From positions 1 through 64,000 of the forward strand of contig WION01000282.1 in NCBI GenBank assembly GCA_015039365.1: a stretch of DNA of 64,000 bases, given 5' to 3'. The notes beneath the pieces were generated by a model. That model did not search any database and was not told the DNA's origin. It worked only from the letters and a program-made list of their open reading frames with translations. This DNA comes from Amanita rubescens. Taxonomy: Eukaryota; Basidiomycota; Agaricomycetes; Agaricales; Amanitaceae. Position numbers and translations under genes: made by a program. This document shows, piece by piece, positions 50,691 to 63,076 of this stretch (the first letter of the stretch is position 1; every line of letters begins with the position of its first letter).

Positions 50691-51075
50691 CTACTCGTAA
50701 AGCAGGTGGGTTGAACAGTCTGGGAGTAAAGCGCTGTTGTTGCCCCACAAGTAGTACATTGTCCTCCTGTGTATGTGAACTACGTGTGTTGGAAGGTAAA
50801 TGATGATGCCGGCGAGCAGCAGGAGGTTGAAAGAGGCGAATAATACTACTGTGGAATAGTGAGGGGACGAATTGTCGGAGCGGTGGAGTATACGTACTCA
50901 GCATTATCTTCTCCCAAGGTTCTAGCATGGACAGGACGAAAGTCACTTCGATCCACATTCTCCAACGCCATAACATCTTGCGCCACCTTGATTTTGGAGG
51001 GCGCGTCCAGCTAAGGTCAGGCTTTGGAGGAATTAGGCAACGATTCAACGCGTCATTGTCAACGGAAGGGGGCAT
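50691..51075 (-). CDS. Serine palmitoyltransferase small-subunit-like protein (paralogue 1)
   Basis: Two exons (51075-50898 and 50848-50691) give exactly 111 residues. After a variable N-terminus the core is WRKMLWRWRMWIEVTFVLSM, LEPWEKIML, then across the intron a hydrophobic helix (FNLLLLAGIIIYLP) and THVVHIHRRTMYYLWG. The MLEPWE signature followed by one helix and a YxPxH-like motif matches the SPTSSA/ssSPT family, small activators that bind the Lcb1/Lcb2 heterodimer in the ER and raise sphingolipid base synthesis. The start is the first in-frame ATG. A second copy lies at 52908-53286. Confidence 0.8.
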
Positions 51076-52907
51076 GGCAGGGAAATCCAAGTCTAAACTT
51101 TGGGCTAGAAGTGGTTTGCGTTGATTAAGTAGTGTTGCCTCGGCTTGGCAGAACTAATTTCGGCTTTTGCCGGTTGCGGCGCACACGCAACAGCTGCAAG
51201 GCTGCAACCCTCTATCCAATGGAAACATGTTTCGCCATGTTTCGCCAATCTAACCGCCAAAGTAGGCCATAAGCCCTCGTAACCCGCCCAAAAATTTGCC
51301 ACTTTTTTTCTGCTGACGAGTCACGCTTGTTTCCGCAGACATACTCCATTTGGCATGTTACCGCAGAACCACTATATATAGAACCGCCGCTTTCCTGCCA
51401 TTCTCTGCCGCTTTCCGCCCCCTTTATACCTCTTCACCCTACTCACTTCTGCGCATTTGATGCAATTTTAAACCATGTCAACTAGTAGAATGAAGTTCTT
51501 CGCATATATAGCATTAACTAATGGGCCAAAAAGACGAACCCTAATGGTTGGACAGTGTTTGTATGAGGAAATAAGATGGCGGTCAAGGATCATGATACAG
51601 ATTTCATCATGGGAGTAGGCCGACAATAGCGGCATGTTAGATGAGTGATTACGAGGCTGATATCGATTGGCAAGAACTATTAGTATATAGCTGTTGTCCT
51701 AACGCTAAGCGTACCTATGTGTAAAAGGGAAATGAAACTGAGAGCAGAATGTATCACCTTCACAGTATCGCATAGTCTTCATCTTGCTCGTTCTACTAAT
51801 CGCGGCAACTTCAACCGGTAAACCGCGTAGACACAAAGTGAGAGGACATGCCTGCTGCGTGCACCATTAATCCGTTTCGCTCGCTTAGAAGTTGCGGTTA
51901 GGTAAGAACAGCTTTTAAGCTGTTACTACTATCCAGCAAAAGAGAATAGAGCACTCCCGAGCGGCCCTAACGCGATCTGTGGGACAGTGAATGTGAATTG
52001 TTACCGTTCCGTGAGCGGCGATAGCGCAGGGGCTTCTATCCCCGAGTCAGTCAGCGTTAGTGGGATGGAGTGCTTGAATCTTACCTCGGATCTGCGAATA
52101 GTGCCTGGTAGTACATGGGTATGATGAACTGAGATCTGTCATCCGAGGGTGACCCGATGCGACCGGCGTTTTCTTTCATGGGGTAAAATTGACATGAGGG
52201 AGACGTTGGCAACATCCAACCTGGGTCCTTCGTTGCTCAAGTTTGCATCGCCTGCGGATTGGAAACGATACCGCTGTGCATGGTCGAGATTTTGCGTCCA
52301 TCTTCCGTTAGAAACGCAGAGGAGAAAGTATAAATAGGGGGGATGTTTCTTGAGTGGTTTCTCTGCGGCACTAGCAAGCGTGCTGCGCGCACTTATTATA
52401 GCGGAATCGGAAACTGAGTGTCGTAGTGCCAGGTCCAATTGTGGCTATGTTCGGCTCCGGCTCAGCTTAGTTGCCGGAGCTGTCTGGGAGGCTTGGGTAT
52501 GTATTGTAACGCTCTCAGAGTTTGACATCTCTGAGAGTTGTTTTCATCTTTTTGAGTAGTTCACAACTTATCATATATCATACATCATAATTATCATCGT
52601 TCTCCGTGTCGCCAATGACCCTGCCGGTATCTTTAGATTATGCTGCTGATATCATACAGTACATCCTCCAAAAGAAAGCGGGTGCGCCTAGAGCAGAAAC
52701 GTAGACTACCGGTATGGTGAAATATATGTTTAAGTAGTGGTCAAGTTGTCAAGATATCACCTCGTCGTGCGCAGAGAGAGAGAGAGAGTGACGTGACGTA
52801 GAAGTGTGTGCGTAAAGGATATCGTGGTATGAAGGCCGAATTAATTGATGGTCCCTGCGCATATTCCATGGAGCAGATAAGGCAACTGACGGACCGGGGC
52901 AACAATT
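51076..52907. other. 1.8 kb between the two small-subunit genes; no supported gene
   Basis: Contains the upstream region of paralogue 1, with GC-rich text near 51130-51300 and a TATATATAG motif near 51371. Elsewhere there are only scattered short frames on both strands. A GA run lies at 52771-52790, just after the stop of paralogue 2. No duplicated flank of the paralogues was recognised, which suggests an old duplication. Confidence 0.45.
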
Positions 52908-53286
52908 TCACGTGCGGGCGAATATCTCTGCGTCGCTCCCCTCGTGGCCCCAAAGGTAGTAAATCGCCCGCTGGTGCATTAAAGCGAGGTTGTGAGGCAG
53001 GTATTTGACGAATCCGGTCATTATAAGGACGAACAAGATGGCGAAAATAGTGACTGAATGTCGGGTCAAGTGAGACGCACAGTGGTGGACGTGCTTGGGT
53101 CGATGACTTACGCATTACGACTTTCTCCCAAGGCTCCATGACGGTTAACGCAAAGGTAGACTCGAACCACATCCTCCGTCGCCATAGAAAATACCCCAGC
53201 TTTGATTTAGGTGGGTTGGAGGCGTAGCTCCTGTCCGGCCTCGGGCGGGGCAGGACTGCTGGAGGCTTTGTGATGATGGAAGTCAT
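52908..53286 (-). CDS. Serine palmitoyltransferase small-subunit-like protein (paralogue 2)
   Basis: Two exons (53286-53112 and 53053-52908) give exactly 106 residues. The core SKLGYFLWRRRMWFESTFAL, MEPWEKVVM is followed, after a 58-nt intron at the same place as in paralogue 1, by IFAILFVLIMTGFVKYLPHN and LMHQRAIYYLWGHEG. Same family and inferred role as paralogue 1: ER-membrane activator of serine palmitoyltransferase. The shared intron position shows common descent, but the N- and C-termini differ, so the two may have distinct substrate preference or regulation. It lies 79 bp downstream of uS4m on the same strand. Confidence 0.85.
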
Positions 53287-53364
53287 TGTAAAAGCAGTTC
53301 GCACGGTTACTCTGAGCCGGTTCTCAACACCGCCTAAAATAAAAATCTAATATTAATAGTGCTA

Positions 53365-54397
53365 TTACTTCTGAACCAGCAACGCTCGATCCTCTGGCAT
53401 ACGCGCCAGCTGAGTTTTCGACCGCAAACGCGGCCGTCGTTGAGCATACCACTCCCACGCAAATCGTACCACTTCTCCATCAGCATCGTATGGGGTTGGG
53501 ACTTCAGAATACCCTGGACGCGCCGTAGGATGTCTGACATAGATGGCAGAACACGTTTTGAATGAGGGTTCGATGTAGGAAGGAATGAACAGCCACGGGG
53601 AGGCATATTGAGGGAGGTAGAATGGCGTCAGCTTCAACTCCTCCCCGGACTCCTCCGCTTCCTTTTTCTTCGCGTCGTAGTCATTCACGTCGTCGTGTCC
53701 GGGCAATTTAGGTTTAAAGAACCTAATAGCATCCGGGTTAACAGAGACCATATCCCCGGGTGCCAAACGAGTGTTGGCATTTTGGTGCTAAGCCGCGCGA
53801 ATCAGTCAGTCACGTACAAGGACAGTCTGCCAACCAAAACCTACCTTTTTTCCATTCAACAAGACATCCCCATGAACGACCAGCCTCCGCGCCTCATACA
53901 CGCTATGAGCGAAACAACATCGAAAAATGAAGACATCAATCCTTCTCTCGATCTCGGAAAACATCAAGCTGCCCACAGGCGCATTCCCTCTTTCTTCTTC
54001 CCCCTGCTCGAAATCTTTCTCTCTCTGTTTCCGCTTTGCAAATTCCTCAAGGGCAGCCTGGTCTCCGTCTCCCTTTCCAAACTGTTTTCGCGGACGCACG
54101 TCTGGAAGTGTTTCAGGGAGGTACCACTTCTTGAAGATCTTTTCGTTGACGTAGTCTCCGTGGTAGGCACGCATGGCTGCTTTGGACCGCCACCGTTGCT
54201 GGAAGAGAGTTTTGTTCGTCCGTTTAAAGGCGATTTCTTGGGCTTTCGGACCAACGGTGCGGTGCCAGAGGTTGTATAGGTTGCGCGGAGACCAGCTCTA
54301 AACTGGTCCTTTAGTACGCTAGTGTAAGAGACCCGCAGAGAGTACGTACCATGCGCGGGAGAGCCCGCTCAAAGTTGAAGACATTTAGGTCGCGCAT
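53365..54397 (-). CDS. NAM9: Mitochondrial small ribosomal subunit protein uS4m
   Basis: Three exons (54397-54350, 54297-53845, 53787-53365) give exactly 307 residues. It starts MRDLNVFNFERALPRM, then SWSPRNLYNLWHRT. The S4 RNA-binding domain is at about residues 130-175 (RRIDVFIFRCCFAHSVYEAR, VVHGDVLLNGKK), followed by LAPGDMVSVNPD. The C-terminal extension with YASPWLFIPSYIEP is typical of fungal mitochondrial S4 (yeast Nam9/Mrps4). It binds 16S-like rRNA early in mitoribosomal small-subunit assembly. Confidence 0.88.
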
Positions 54398-54455
54398 GGT
54401 AGAGTGTTCGTGACAGCAAAGTTTCAGCGCGTGTGAATTCGCAGTCTCAACTTAA

Positions 54456-56245
54456 CTACACTAAAGTCCCAATTGTTATTGACCTTTCGCTAGCCTTTCT
54501 CTTTATCCGCTCAATTAATCCTTCACCATACTTCCCGGCTCTCTGCTTTCCAATTATTCCATCGTGCTCAGTCTTGATTCTCCGTATCTTCCACATTAAA
54601 TAGTACAGCGTTAGCACGCCGCATATGAATGTCGTAGAAGCCGTAACAATGAGTGTGACTTCACTCGATGTGGAATACTGTCCATGCTGTGCACCATAAA
54701 CACTAGAGAAAGTCGAGAGCAATCCGGCGAGGGAATGGAGCAGACCTGGACTGCAAACAATGTTGAGTTTTGCCAGGCGGTAAAAAAACACGGAGCGACT
54801 TACAGAAAGACCCTGTTCACCAACCACACATAATTATTCATCCACCTCCACCACAAGTATCCCATTCCAGCTGCGCCAATTCCACAACAGAGAAACGCGA
54901 TAACGAAGAGTGATACATTATTTACGACGTTTAGCACGCCCTGGGCAATAACGTTGCTTCCCTCCTGGTTGCGCAGGCTGGTAAATGTTCCCGGAAAGAG
55001 GACAAATCCTGCCAGTAGAATCCAGGTAAAGAACGATGCAGCTAGGTTGTAGATTTGGGGTATCTTGTCCATTGCGAGTAGCATCTTCATATATTGCGTC
55101 ACTGTAGATGGATCCTCATCCTCTGGCCCAAGGCCAAGGTTGGCAGGGGTACCATTTTTGTTCTCAGTTATTGGAGGGGTGTTTGGGTGATCGTCCACTC
55201 TAAGTGTCTCGCCTCTGACTTGCGGGACTTGTGGCCTCCGTTCTGGTCTGGGAGGTGTCGGTGGGTCAGGATTTACAACTCGATATCCGCTAGTATTATA
55301 GGGCGCTTTTTCTGGTAATTCAGGAAGCGGTGGTGAAGGCGGCAGATCCCAATACCGATATTCGGCGAGGGGTTCGTCTTGATCAGGTTTATCATCGCTC
55401 CTCGTGTTAGCCTGACCTACAGCCAACGCTGTTTGCGGTCCTTTGATAGTTCCGGAATGACGGAGTGTTCTTCGTTCGGAAATAGTCCTTCTCTGCCCCT
55501 GAATATGAACACGAGAACTAAACGAGTCCGTGGTGGGTGAAGACGCATGGTTACTGGGGTCGGTCGAATCGCGGAACTGTCGGTGGTCTATGCTGCGCCT
55601 CGCGGGTGAACGTACTGGCGTCGATAATGATCTTGTAGGGGTAGGTTGAGTGTCTGTCGTATCCTCCCGATTCCGTGGGGGAGGAGACGGCGGCTGGGAA
55701 TCGATTGCACCTTGAGAAGAGGCGGAAGAGCCAGGGATTGTGGGTAATGTTTCTGGTATCTTATCCGTGGGTGTTGAGGAGTCGATGTGGGTAACTGTCA
55801 GAGGTGTATCGTCGCTTCCATGCTGCTGTTGAGATCCGTCACTCCAAAGCTCCTTGTCCTCAACGCGCGGGCGTGCATGGTCGCCGACCGAGTGTGATCT
55901 GGACCTTGATTCATGCTGAACCGGCAAGTCACGGACAGGGACGTGGGGAAGGGTGCTGGACCTGCGGTGCCCGCGCAGATGGAGGAAAGGTGTTTCTGTG
56001 TTTGGATCTGTATAGACAAAGTAATCTCTGTGCGGGGAACGTTGGGAAGAGGTCGTGCGCGGGCGTGGTTGAAGAGGGCTGGGAGGCCCCTCGTCTGGTG
56101 GCGTCACCAACTTACTCACCGTGTGACTGTCGCCGCGGGAGGAGACCGTCGGTGCGCGAGCAGAAGTGCCGCTACGCTCCTCTGGCGGAATGGCTGGGAG
56201 AATCTTTGACCTCCTATAGGACTTTGACTGGTGCGGACTTGGCAT
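54456..56245 (-). CDS. Fungal four-helix membrane protein with long Pro/Ser-rich N-terminus
   Basis: Two exons (56245-54804, 54750-54456), 578 residues. Residues 1-~380 are disordered, rich in Pro, Ser and Arg, with poly-Pro patches (PPSPPPRN, PPSPPLPELP) that could bind SH3 or WW domains. Four hydrophobic helices follow: FFTWILLAGFVLFPGTF, NVSLFVIAFLCCGIGAAGMG, SLAGLLSTF and TLIVTASTTFICGVLTLYYL, ending in a basic cytoplasmic tail. This layout is common to uncharacterised ascomycete and basidiomycete membrane proteins. No enzymatic motif is seen. The start is the first ATG; the coding frame is strong. Confidence 0.75.
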
Positions 56246-58833
56246 TATGGCAACCGCACAAGCATGCTGCGACGTTCCCCATATGATGCTAAATGGGGAT
56301 TCGGGGGCTCACGTGGGGATGGCGTTTCTCGCGCGTTGGACGGCGGCGTGTGTTGATGATCATCCCGAGTCTTTGCGCTGATTTCAAAAAACTTGTTCGT
56401 ATTTCCACTCGAGTTCGTTGGTGGCTCACTTCACGTCTCTTAGTTCTCTTCTTCATGCCGAAAACTTGTTTGATTCTATTTGTGCATGTGTACGCGTCGC
56501 GAATATAAACAACCTCGACGCGCTGTTGCGATTTTCCACGCCATCTCTGCCTCGTTCGTCTTTCTAGGCCTTCATCGCTCCAGGCCCCTGTTCTCATCCT
56601 CGCCACGTCTTCCTGGAGCTCTCGCTGCCTCAGCCAAAAGATTCCCAGCTAACCCTAAATACATCAAGGCTACTGTGCATCCATTTATACTTGGTGATGC
56701 CGTTCTATATTGCCTCCTCCCGAAAGTAGCACCGGGGAGTACATCCGAGGTCATTTTTGGCTGAATCTATGCGCACATGTATACAGTTCTGTCTGCCGGC
56801 AGCTTTAGTGTTTCGCCCACGGTGATTTCTACGTGCACGCCCATATCGCACTTCCAGAAAGTGTTACCCTCCGGCCAACCATCTCTCTATTGTTCAATCA
56901 CGTACAGGTGCTCGTTTGTGTTGCCTCGTGACCCTGGATCACCAACTGTCACGGGTTCTGCCGTTCCGCGCAGAGAGTTGTACTGGTCAATATCACTGCC
57001 CTGCAAGGTAGCGTGAGACCTGACGCATATTCTCCCAACGGTTCCCTCCTGGCAGCTTGATTTGGGAAGGCGATGCCGGAACACGTAGCTCCATGTTTTG
57101 GACGTCGGGACGATGGCGAAGGAGCACCAGAAGCGCGTCGCGGCATCAATAGGGCATTGACGCTGAATGAGTGGCTCACACACAACTAATGATCGGCGGA
57201 CAGGCTAGTATGCTAATCGGGTTTCGCACCGACCTTATTAGGTTCATTTTGCCCGACCGCTACTCGTGCCTCTGATTCTTCCACGCGTCATAAGATGCGA
57301 TGTGATCTCTTATGTCACATGGACGTGATAGACGGTTTCTGCCACTTTCGGCAACAAGTTTTACGAACGGGATGCCTTTGGTTCGGGTCTCTGACTCTTT
57401 ACCCTGGGTTGCCTTCATGTCGGTCGCAGGGCTGGCATGAATGTGCACTCAAACCCCGGCGATTTTTCGTGGCTTCATGTCGCCGTGGATTACTGGTTTG
57501 TCTCTTGCTTGCTCTCGAAGAGCGAAGCGAGCGTTCCAGGAGTAGTCCAGAAGCGTTGGCAAGCGCAAAAAAGCTGCATGGCTACGCGGTATTTGCTTCA
57601 GGGTCGGGGGACGTAGTTGAGTGGTGATTCAGAACTTCAAAGGATACGAACAAGAAAGCGAACTGTCATTGAATGGCTCAAGAACAACATAGTGATACGC
57701 TTTGGCATGGCGTGACAGGTCTGTTAATTCAGTTTCGATGCTGCCCCACACTACTCTTTCATGGCTCCTTCTCTTGCCAGGAACCCTCAACTTCAGCTCT
57801 ACTGAACAAGAAGACTGATCACGAAAACTTGCCATGCGTTAGTAATTCAACTCGCGTCCACCCCCTGCCCCTGAGCTTGAATGCGGTTTCAATGGTTTCT
57901 ATGCCAGTCAAGCTCCCTGATGGTGCCTGACGTCGTGCAAAAAAGTGTCGTTATTCAGCAGGATGCAAAGATACAATTTTTCGCAGGTTGTTCATCGTGT
58001 CTGGCTAAACTCTCATGCCCATACCCGTTTCATCGGTTCCCTGAGCCCGAGTTTGTTTACCGTGATCCTGACCCTTGCGAATATCTGGAGCGCCACCGAT
58101 GAGAATTACCGTTCACGTTGGCTTGACGTCTTGCTTGCGGAGGTTACGGCTCCTTCGGGAAAAGGACTTGTGGTCTGCTGTAACAGAGATTCGTTCTCGA
58201 GATCTGGAGCATGTGCAGATAGCTGACTGAACATGACATTCATATGCTCTGGTGTGACTGATTTGTAATTGTGGCAGGTCATTGGGCAGGCTTGGTCAGT
58301 GCAACTGGCCGTATGGGTCCGAACAGAGAGGACGGCTTTTCGCGGCGATAGTCTGCGGATATTGTGAGCAGAATGCAGAGCGCCCAGCGAGACGCTGGAC
58401 GGCAGTGACGTAACTTGTTAAAGCTTGGCCGAGACCGTCGAACCCATTAATCCCGCTCTTACAAGGCAGTGCGAGGTATGGATGGTAGGAGCACGGGTTG
58501 GACCAACACATATGGCGGGTCTCGTGACGAGGGAAGGTTTACTTCGAGAGATCCTGGGTACGGGAAGAATGCCCTCTGTGGGGGTGGTAGCTGCAAAGGG
58601 CTACTTGACGACCTGCAATTTTTTGACGTTCATCACCTTTGGGTGATATTATTTAATGGAAACATGTATCATTCACAGCAATTGCTATGCATTCATAAAT
58701 GTAGTAAGATCAGTAGAGGTTAGGTAGATTACTCTGATCCCGAGTAGTATGACCATATCAAGAATAGCAATGCTTTCCCGTGAGGTTATCTGGGGGAGGG
58801 TCAAACTTCCTCCGGGCATCTAGTGAGCAATTC
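56246..58833. other. 2.6-kb gene-poor region
   Basis: No gene can be supported with confidence. On the minus strand 56765-57183, a frame of ~135 codons reads protein-like text (AEPVTVGDPGSRGNTNEHLY; WKCDMGVHVEITVGETLKLP) but has an in-frame TAG near 56888, so it may be a decayed gene. Elsewhere open frames are short and overlap on both strands. The last ~300 bp probably hold the promoter of the Zn2Cys6 gene. Confidence 0.4.
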
Positions 58834-61800
58834 ATGGATCCGCCCCACTCTCTGCCCGACAAACCTCACAAGAAGGTATCTCGAGGTTTGTTTTTACATT
58901 CTTCCGCATGCCAACTGGCTGAGCCGGACATCTGTAGCATGTAACACCTGCCGTCTGAAAAGGAAAAAGGTCCGTGAGATCATCGTCGTCTGACCCTTTT
59001 GCTTTCTCTAACTCGTATACTTCAAGTGTAATGGCCTTGACCCATGCGTGTTTTGCACTGAGAACAGAGTCGAATGCTCCTACTCGAGAGAACCCCGCCG
59101 ACGTGGACCACCTTCGGGTTACCTGCGGTACACCGAGACACGGGTGACGCTTTTCGAAATCCTCCTAGGCCTCTTCCTCACCCGGACGTATCCAAACACC
59201 TCAGACCGACCCAGTACTGCCACAGATCCATTCTACGAAAGCGTCAAGACGTTGCTAGCAGAATCGGCGATGTGTACACAGGATGTGTGGGATGAACATC
59301 GGCGAGCATGGACGGTCTGTCGGTCGGCCAAGTTGATTGACGATCTGGCTATGACGCTGTCGCCGTATAGCCAGCGGCCCGACCAAGAAGTTGCATCGAA
59401 GCCGTTGTTGCCTCCCGTTCATCCAAGCGGGAGCGGGAGTGCTGGTGCTGCCACCAACGCCATCACCGAAAACCGTGCAACCGTGAAAACGCCATCTGAT
59501 TCCCCGAGGTCTCCACTCGCTCCGATTACTCCTCCTCCGCATAGAGGACGTCCTGCTTCGTCTGGCGCTCATGCAGGACCCTCCTCTTCTCCCGCAACGC
59601 GGTCGGCGCTGATCGGTGATTCTGGATCCGATCACGGCGCTATGGAATTTGCGCAATCAGCTATGCGTACGTTATCCAGAGAATCCTTTGAACGAAACAT
59701 TCCTCTCCAGCCATCCGCGCAGCCTTCGGCGTCGAATGGGCCGTCATCGCCTTGGCAGTTTTCACAGTCGGGATTGGACGTGTCCGCTGCTGCTTCCGAG
59801 TATTCCCTCTCCCCTGCCTGCAGGCCAGACAGAAAGATGACTGCAAGCGTTGGCTTCCCGTTGGACTCTGCGATAAATCCCGATCGGACCGGTGTTGGGC
59901 GGGAGAACCGCATGATAATGACGGGTGTTGGTTTTGAACTTCAAGACACAAACTATGAGGGGAGCTATTGGTATGTACAGTCTTCTGTTGTTGAGCCGCA
60001 TTTCTAACTTCTTCAAACAGGCGTAGTGTCGACTTGGCGATACCTGATTCACCTGCCTATGCGTTCACGGCTCATACCCCCTCGCCACCTTCATCCATGT
60101 CCTTGGAATTACCGCCACTTCATATATTGTCGAAAATGGTCGACGTGTATTATAACAATGTTTGGCCCACGTTTCCATTTTTACCTACGCGTCCTACATT
60201 TGAAAGTCTTCTACTGTCGGCACCCATCCAGTCAGAGGCGTTCTCGACCGTTCTTCTTGCTCTCTGTGCTTACTGTGGCCGCCTTTCGCCGTCTTCAGAA
60301 GACGGTCTGGTCGGTGGTGAAGCGGGTAATGTTGCAGCAGATCTATGGTACGAACAAGCGAGATCGGCCGCGTATATGTGTTTAAGGAAGGGGAGTTCGG
60401 TGGAAGTTGCGCAAGCGTTGCTTCTGTTGGCTCTGAGTGATCATGGCAAAGGGAACGAAACGCAGGCGTGGATTATTGTTGGTAATGACTTTTCACTGAA
60501 TTTCGAACAATTCAATATTGATCCTTTTGAATTCAGGTATGGCCGTGCGTGTAGGACAAGATATGGACTTGAATGGCGACTTGCCGACAACGTACGAAAA
60601 GAGCTTCCCAATGGAAGAAATACGGTTGCGGAGATGCATATGGAATGCATCTCTTATGCTGGATTTGTTCTTGTCGCTTCAACTTGGCCGACCACCTGCT
60701 TCGTTTGACTGCCTCCGTTCAACTGTGACATACGAGCCTTCAAAGAACGAATATGCAAATCATCCAGTTCCCATTTTCCTCCACGCTGCAGCGCTCTGTC
60801 GAACCATTGCACGAATAAATTTGCACCTTTACTTAGGCTACGACGCTCCGGCGATGCAGTCACAGACAGAAAAACTGAACGCTCTCAAAGATGAATTAGA
60901 AAAGTGGTACCAAATGCTTCCAGGTCAGTATCGCGTTGTTATTGGTCACCAACCAGACCGGTCTGTGTTGGAGCTTAATATGCTCTACAACGTCGCTGTC
61001 ATTCTGCTGTACCGCCCATTGTAAGATACAAAACACTGTCTTAATCCGTATCCCGGCATACTGAGTCATCTTTTAACAGTTGTCGGGGAAATGCAGTACA
61101 GCATGCCACAGATACACTGGCGGAAGCGGCGTCCGCATTTAACGCGTTACTAGAAAAGTACCGGAATATCCATAACGAAACACTAGTTCCTTCGAATCCG
61201 TCTCTATCGCTCTCAAATCCGAACATGATTTACATCATTTTCACCGTGGCGATCGCCCATCTATCCGGATATAGGATGCGTCATCCACAATTAGGCGTAC
61301 AGAAGACGCGGACGGCGATGGCGCTTCAAACACAGCTGCATTTGTTGAATTGCCTGGAGGCGCTTACTTCCATCGGGCTAACGTGGAGACTGGCTAGAAG
61401 ATGTTGGAAAACTCTGGATAGGCTAATGGAGGCCGAAGGTTTGAAGCCTCACCGGAACCCGACGCCGTCGGACGCCACGCAACCGAGCAGTGGCAAGCGA
61501 AAACGTGAAGATGAAGACGTCATTGGCAACGGGAGAAGACCATTCCTCGGCGGCGCAAGAGGGCTAATACCTGGTGTCCAAATCGGCTCCAACATAGACC
61601 AGTCTACGTTACGGACCTTCGCACCCACCCCGGTGACTGCTAAACCCATGGGTACCTCGGCCTCCATGCCGTACAACGCTGCCGGTTGGGAGCATAGTAC
61701 CCCTAGTACATCGCCATTTTCAATACCGACGCCGACACTGCATTCAGAGTTATTCGGTCCGACGGACTTTTCCTCGTCCAGGTGGCTATCCGAAACTCAG

Positions 61801-61899
61801 GAGAACGATTCTATTGGACTCGGGATAGTGTGGAACGGGGAATGGGATGACCAGCTGTGGGTACGCACGATGAATATAGGCTTAAACGCAAATAATTGA
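58834..61899 (+). CDS. Zn(II)2Cys6 transcription factor with Fungal_trans domain
   Basis: Six exons (58834-58885, 58938-58969, 59027-59970, 60021-60481, 60537-61020, 61080-61899) join to exactly 930 residues. The zinc cluster is split by two introns: SRACNTCRLKRKK, then CNGLDPCVFCTENRVECSY, giving the six-Cys pattern. A basic linker (REPRRRGPP) and a short coiled stretch follow, then a Ser/Pro-rich region, then the Fungal_trans middle homology region from about 60110 (LSKMVDVYYNNVWPTFPFL, AWIIVGMAVRVGQDM, LRRCIWNASLMLDLFLSLQLGRPP). The C-terminus carries KRKRED and acidic, Ser-rich text suited to activation. It is a nuclear DNA-binding regulator; its targets cannot be read from the neighbourhood, although the TIM-barrel gene at 63077 is a candidate. 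Confidence 0.88.
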
Positions 61900-63076
61900 T
61901 GGAGCATGGGACGGTCATATACTCAAGAAGACATGGGACTTGAGAAGGACGGATTACTATTCTCGCGGACATGGTGGTTTATGCTTAATAGGGTGTAGCT
62001 GTAATTTATTCTATGTAGCATAGAACAATATAATTGACCTAGGGATAATGATTTTCCATCAGGAAACGCAACGGTCGTCCGGGAGTTACGGCTTGACGCT
62101 CAATGACTTCGCTCCTTTCCCAAAGCACCGAGTACCATGTCATTTAGATGGAAATCACTTCGCTGACCGAAGCCTATTAAATGCCATTAGCACGGAACAT
62201 TCGTTATGGTAATTGATTGATCCGTGCAGCTGTTAATCAGCGGTAGACGGTGGCTTTGCCTGAATTGTCAAGTTGTCGAAGAGACGGGGACGGGAACGAG
62301 CTGGGACAGGGGTCGGGGACATGCGCCCAAAATTGATTCGCTATACGTAATACAACTCGTTGTAGCTTTTAAAGAGGACGTACTAAGACGAACTTGGATA
62401 AGGTATAGGGGGCAGCGACGGTATCATGCATCATGCTGTGAACAAAGGAGTCTGGAGACCTCTTCATTCCGGAACTTCTGTAGCCGAAAGAAATCAGAAG
62501 CAAATGCCAAAAAAAGAGCTGTGCGCCGCACAGACGGCGGGATTGAAGGCTATCGAAAAATGTATGCCGGAAGAAATGCTCGCCGTAAGTTTCAAGTCTT
62601 CTCGTGCCTTACCCTGTACTGTTGTGAAGCATTTTCCATCAATCTAGAAGTAGAACCAGAAACGATGACTTACAAATGGCTCAGATCGAGAATGGTGCTC
62701 TGCTGAGTAAGAAGGGTACGGCGAGTTGATAGCCAAATATAGAAAGTCAAACCTGTCACGGCGCGGAAGAACAATTTGTGGTGAGCTCTCGGCGGTTTAA
62801 CTGTGGAAATACCTACTTATCAGCCAATTGGAGGAAAGGGTGACTTCATTCATGTCAAGTGTAAAGCTCAATTTACGTGACGTCAAACTGGGGACTTTGT
62901 TGCATCACTTCTATTCGGTAGCAAGATTGACAAAGATGCGAATTGTAATTCAAGCACACCGCTATTCGCATCAACTTGTCATCAATCTATTCGCTTCCTT
63001 GGACCACCTGAGCCACTATATATGGAGCAGGGTTTGGTGCTGAATCGGCATTCCAACACCCACATTCAGTCTCCAG
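61900..63076. other. Intergenic, no supported gene
   Basis: Short plus-strand frames at 62224-62706 and 62426-62647 overlap in different registers and show no domain. CTATATATGGAGC near 63015-63027 is a TATA-like motif about 60 bp upstream of the next ATG. Confidence 0.45.
63015..63026 (+). promoter_or_regulatory. TATA-like motif upstream of the TIM-barrel gene
   Basis: CTATATATGGAG lies about 50-62 bp before the ATG at 63077, a plausible core promoter position for a short 5' leader. Confidence 0.4.

Noticed and set aside
52010..52070. A tRNA-like patch with GGGGCTTCTATCCCC
   Set aside because: The remaining arms do not fold into a cloverleaf and no proper internal promoter boxes were found.
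58834..58969. Single-exon start of the transcription factor in the zinc cluster at 59048
   Set aside because: That start lacks the first Cys residues; two short introns restore ACNTC and the full six-Cys cluster from the ATG at 58834.
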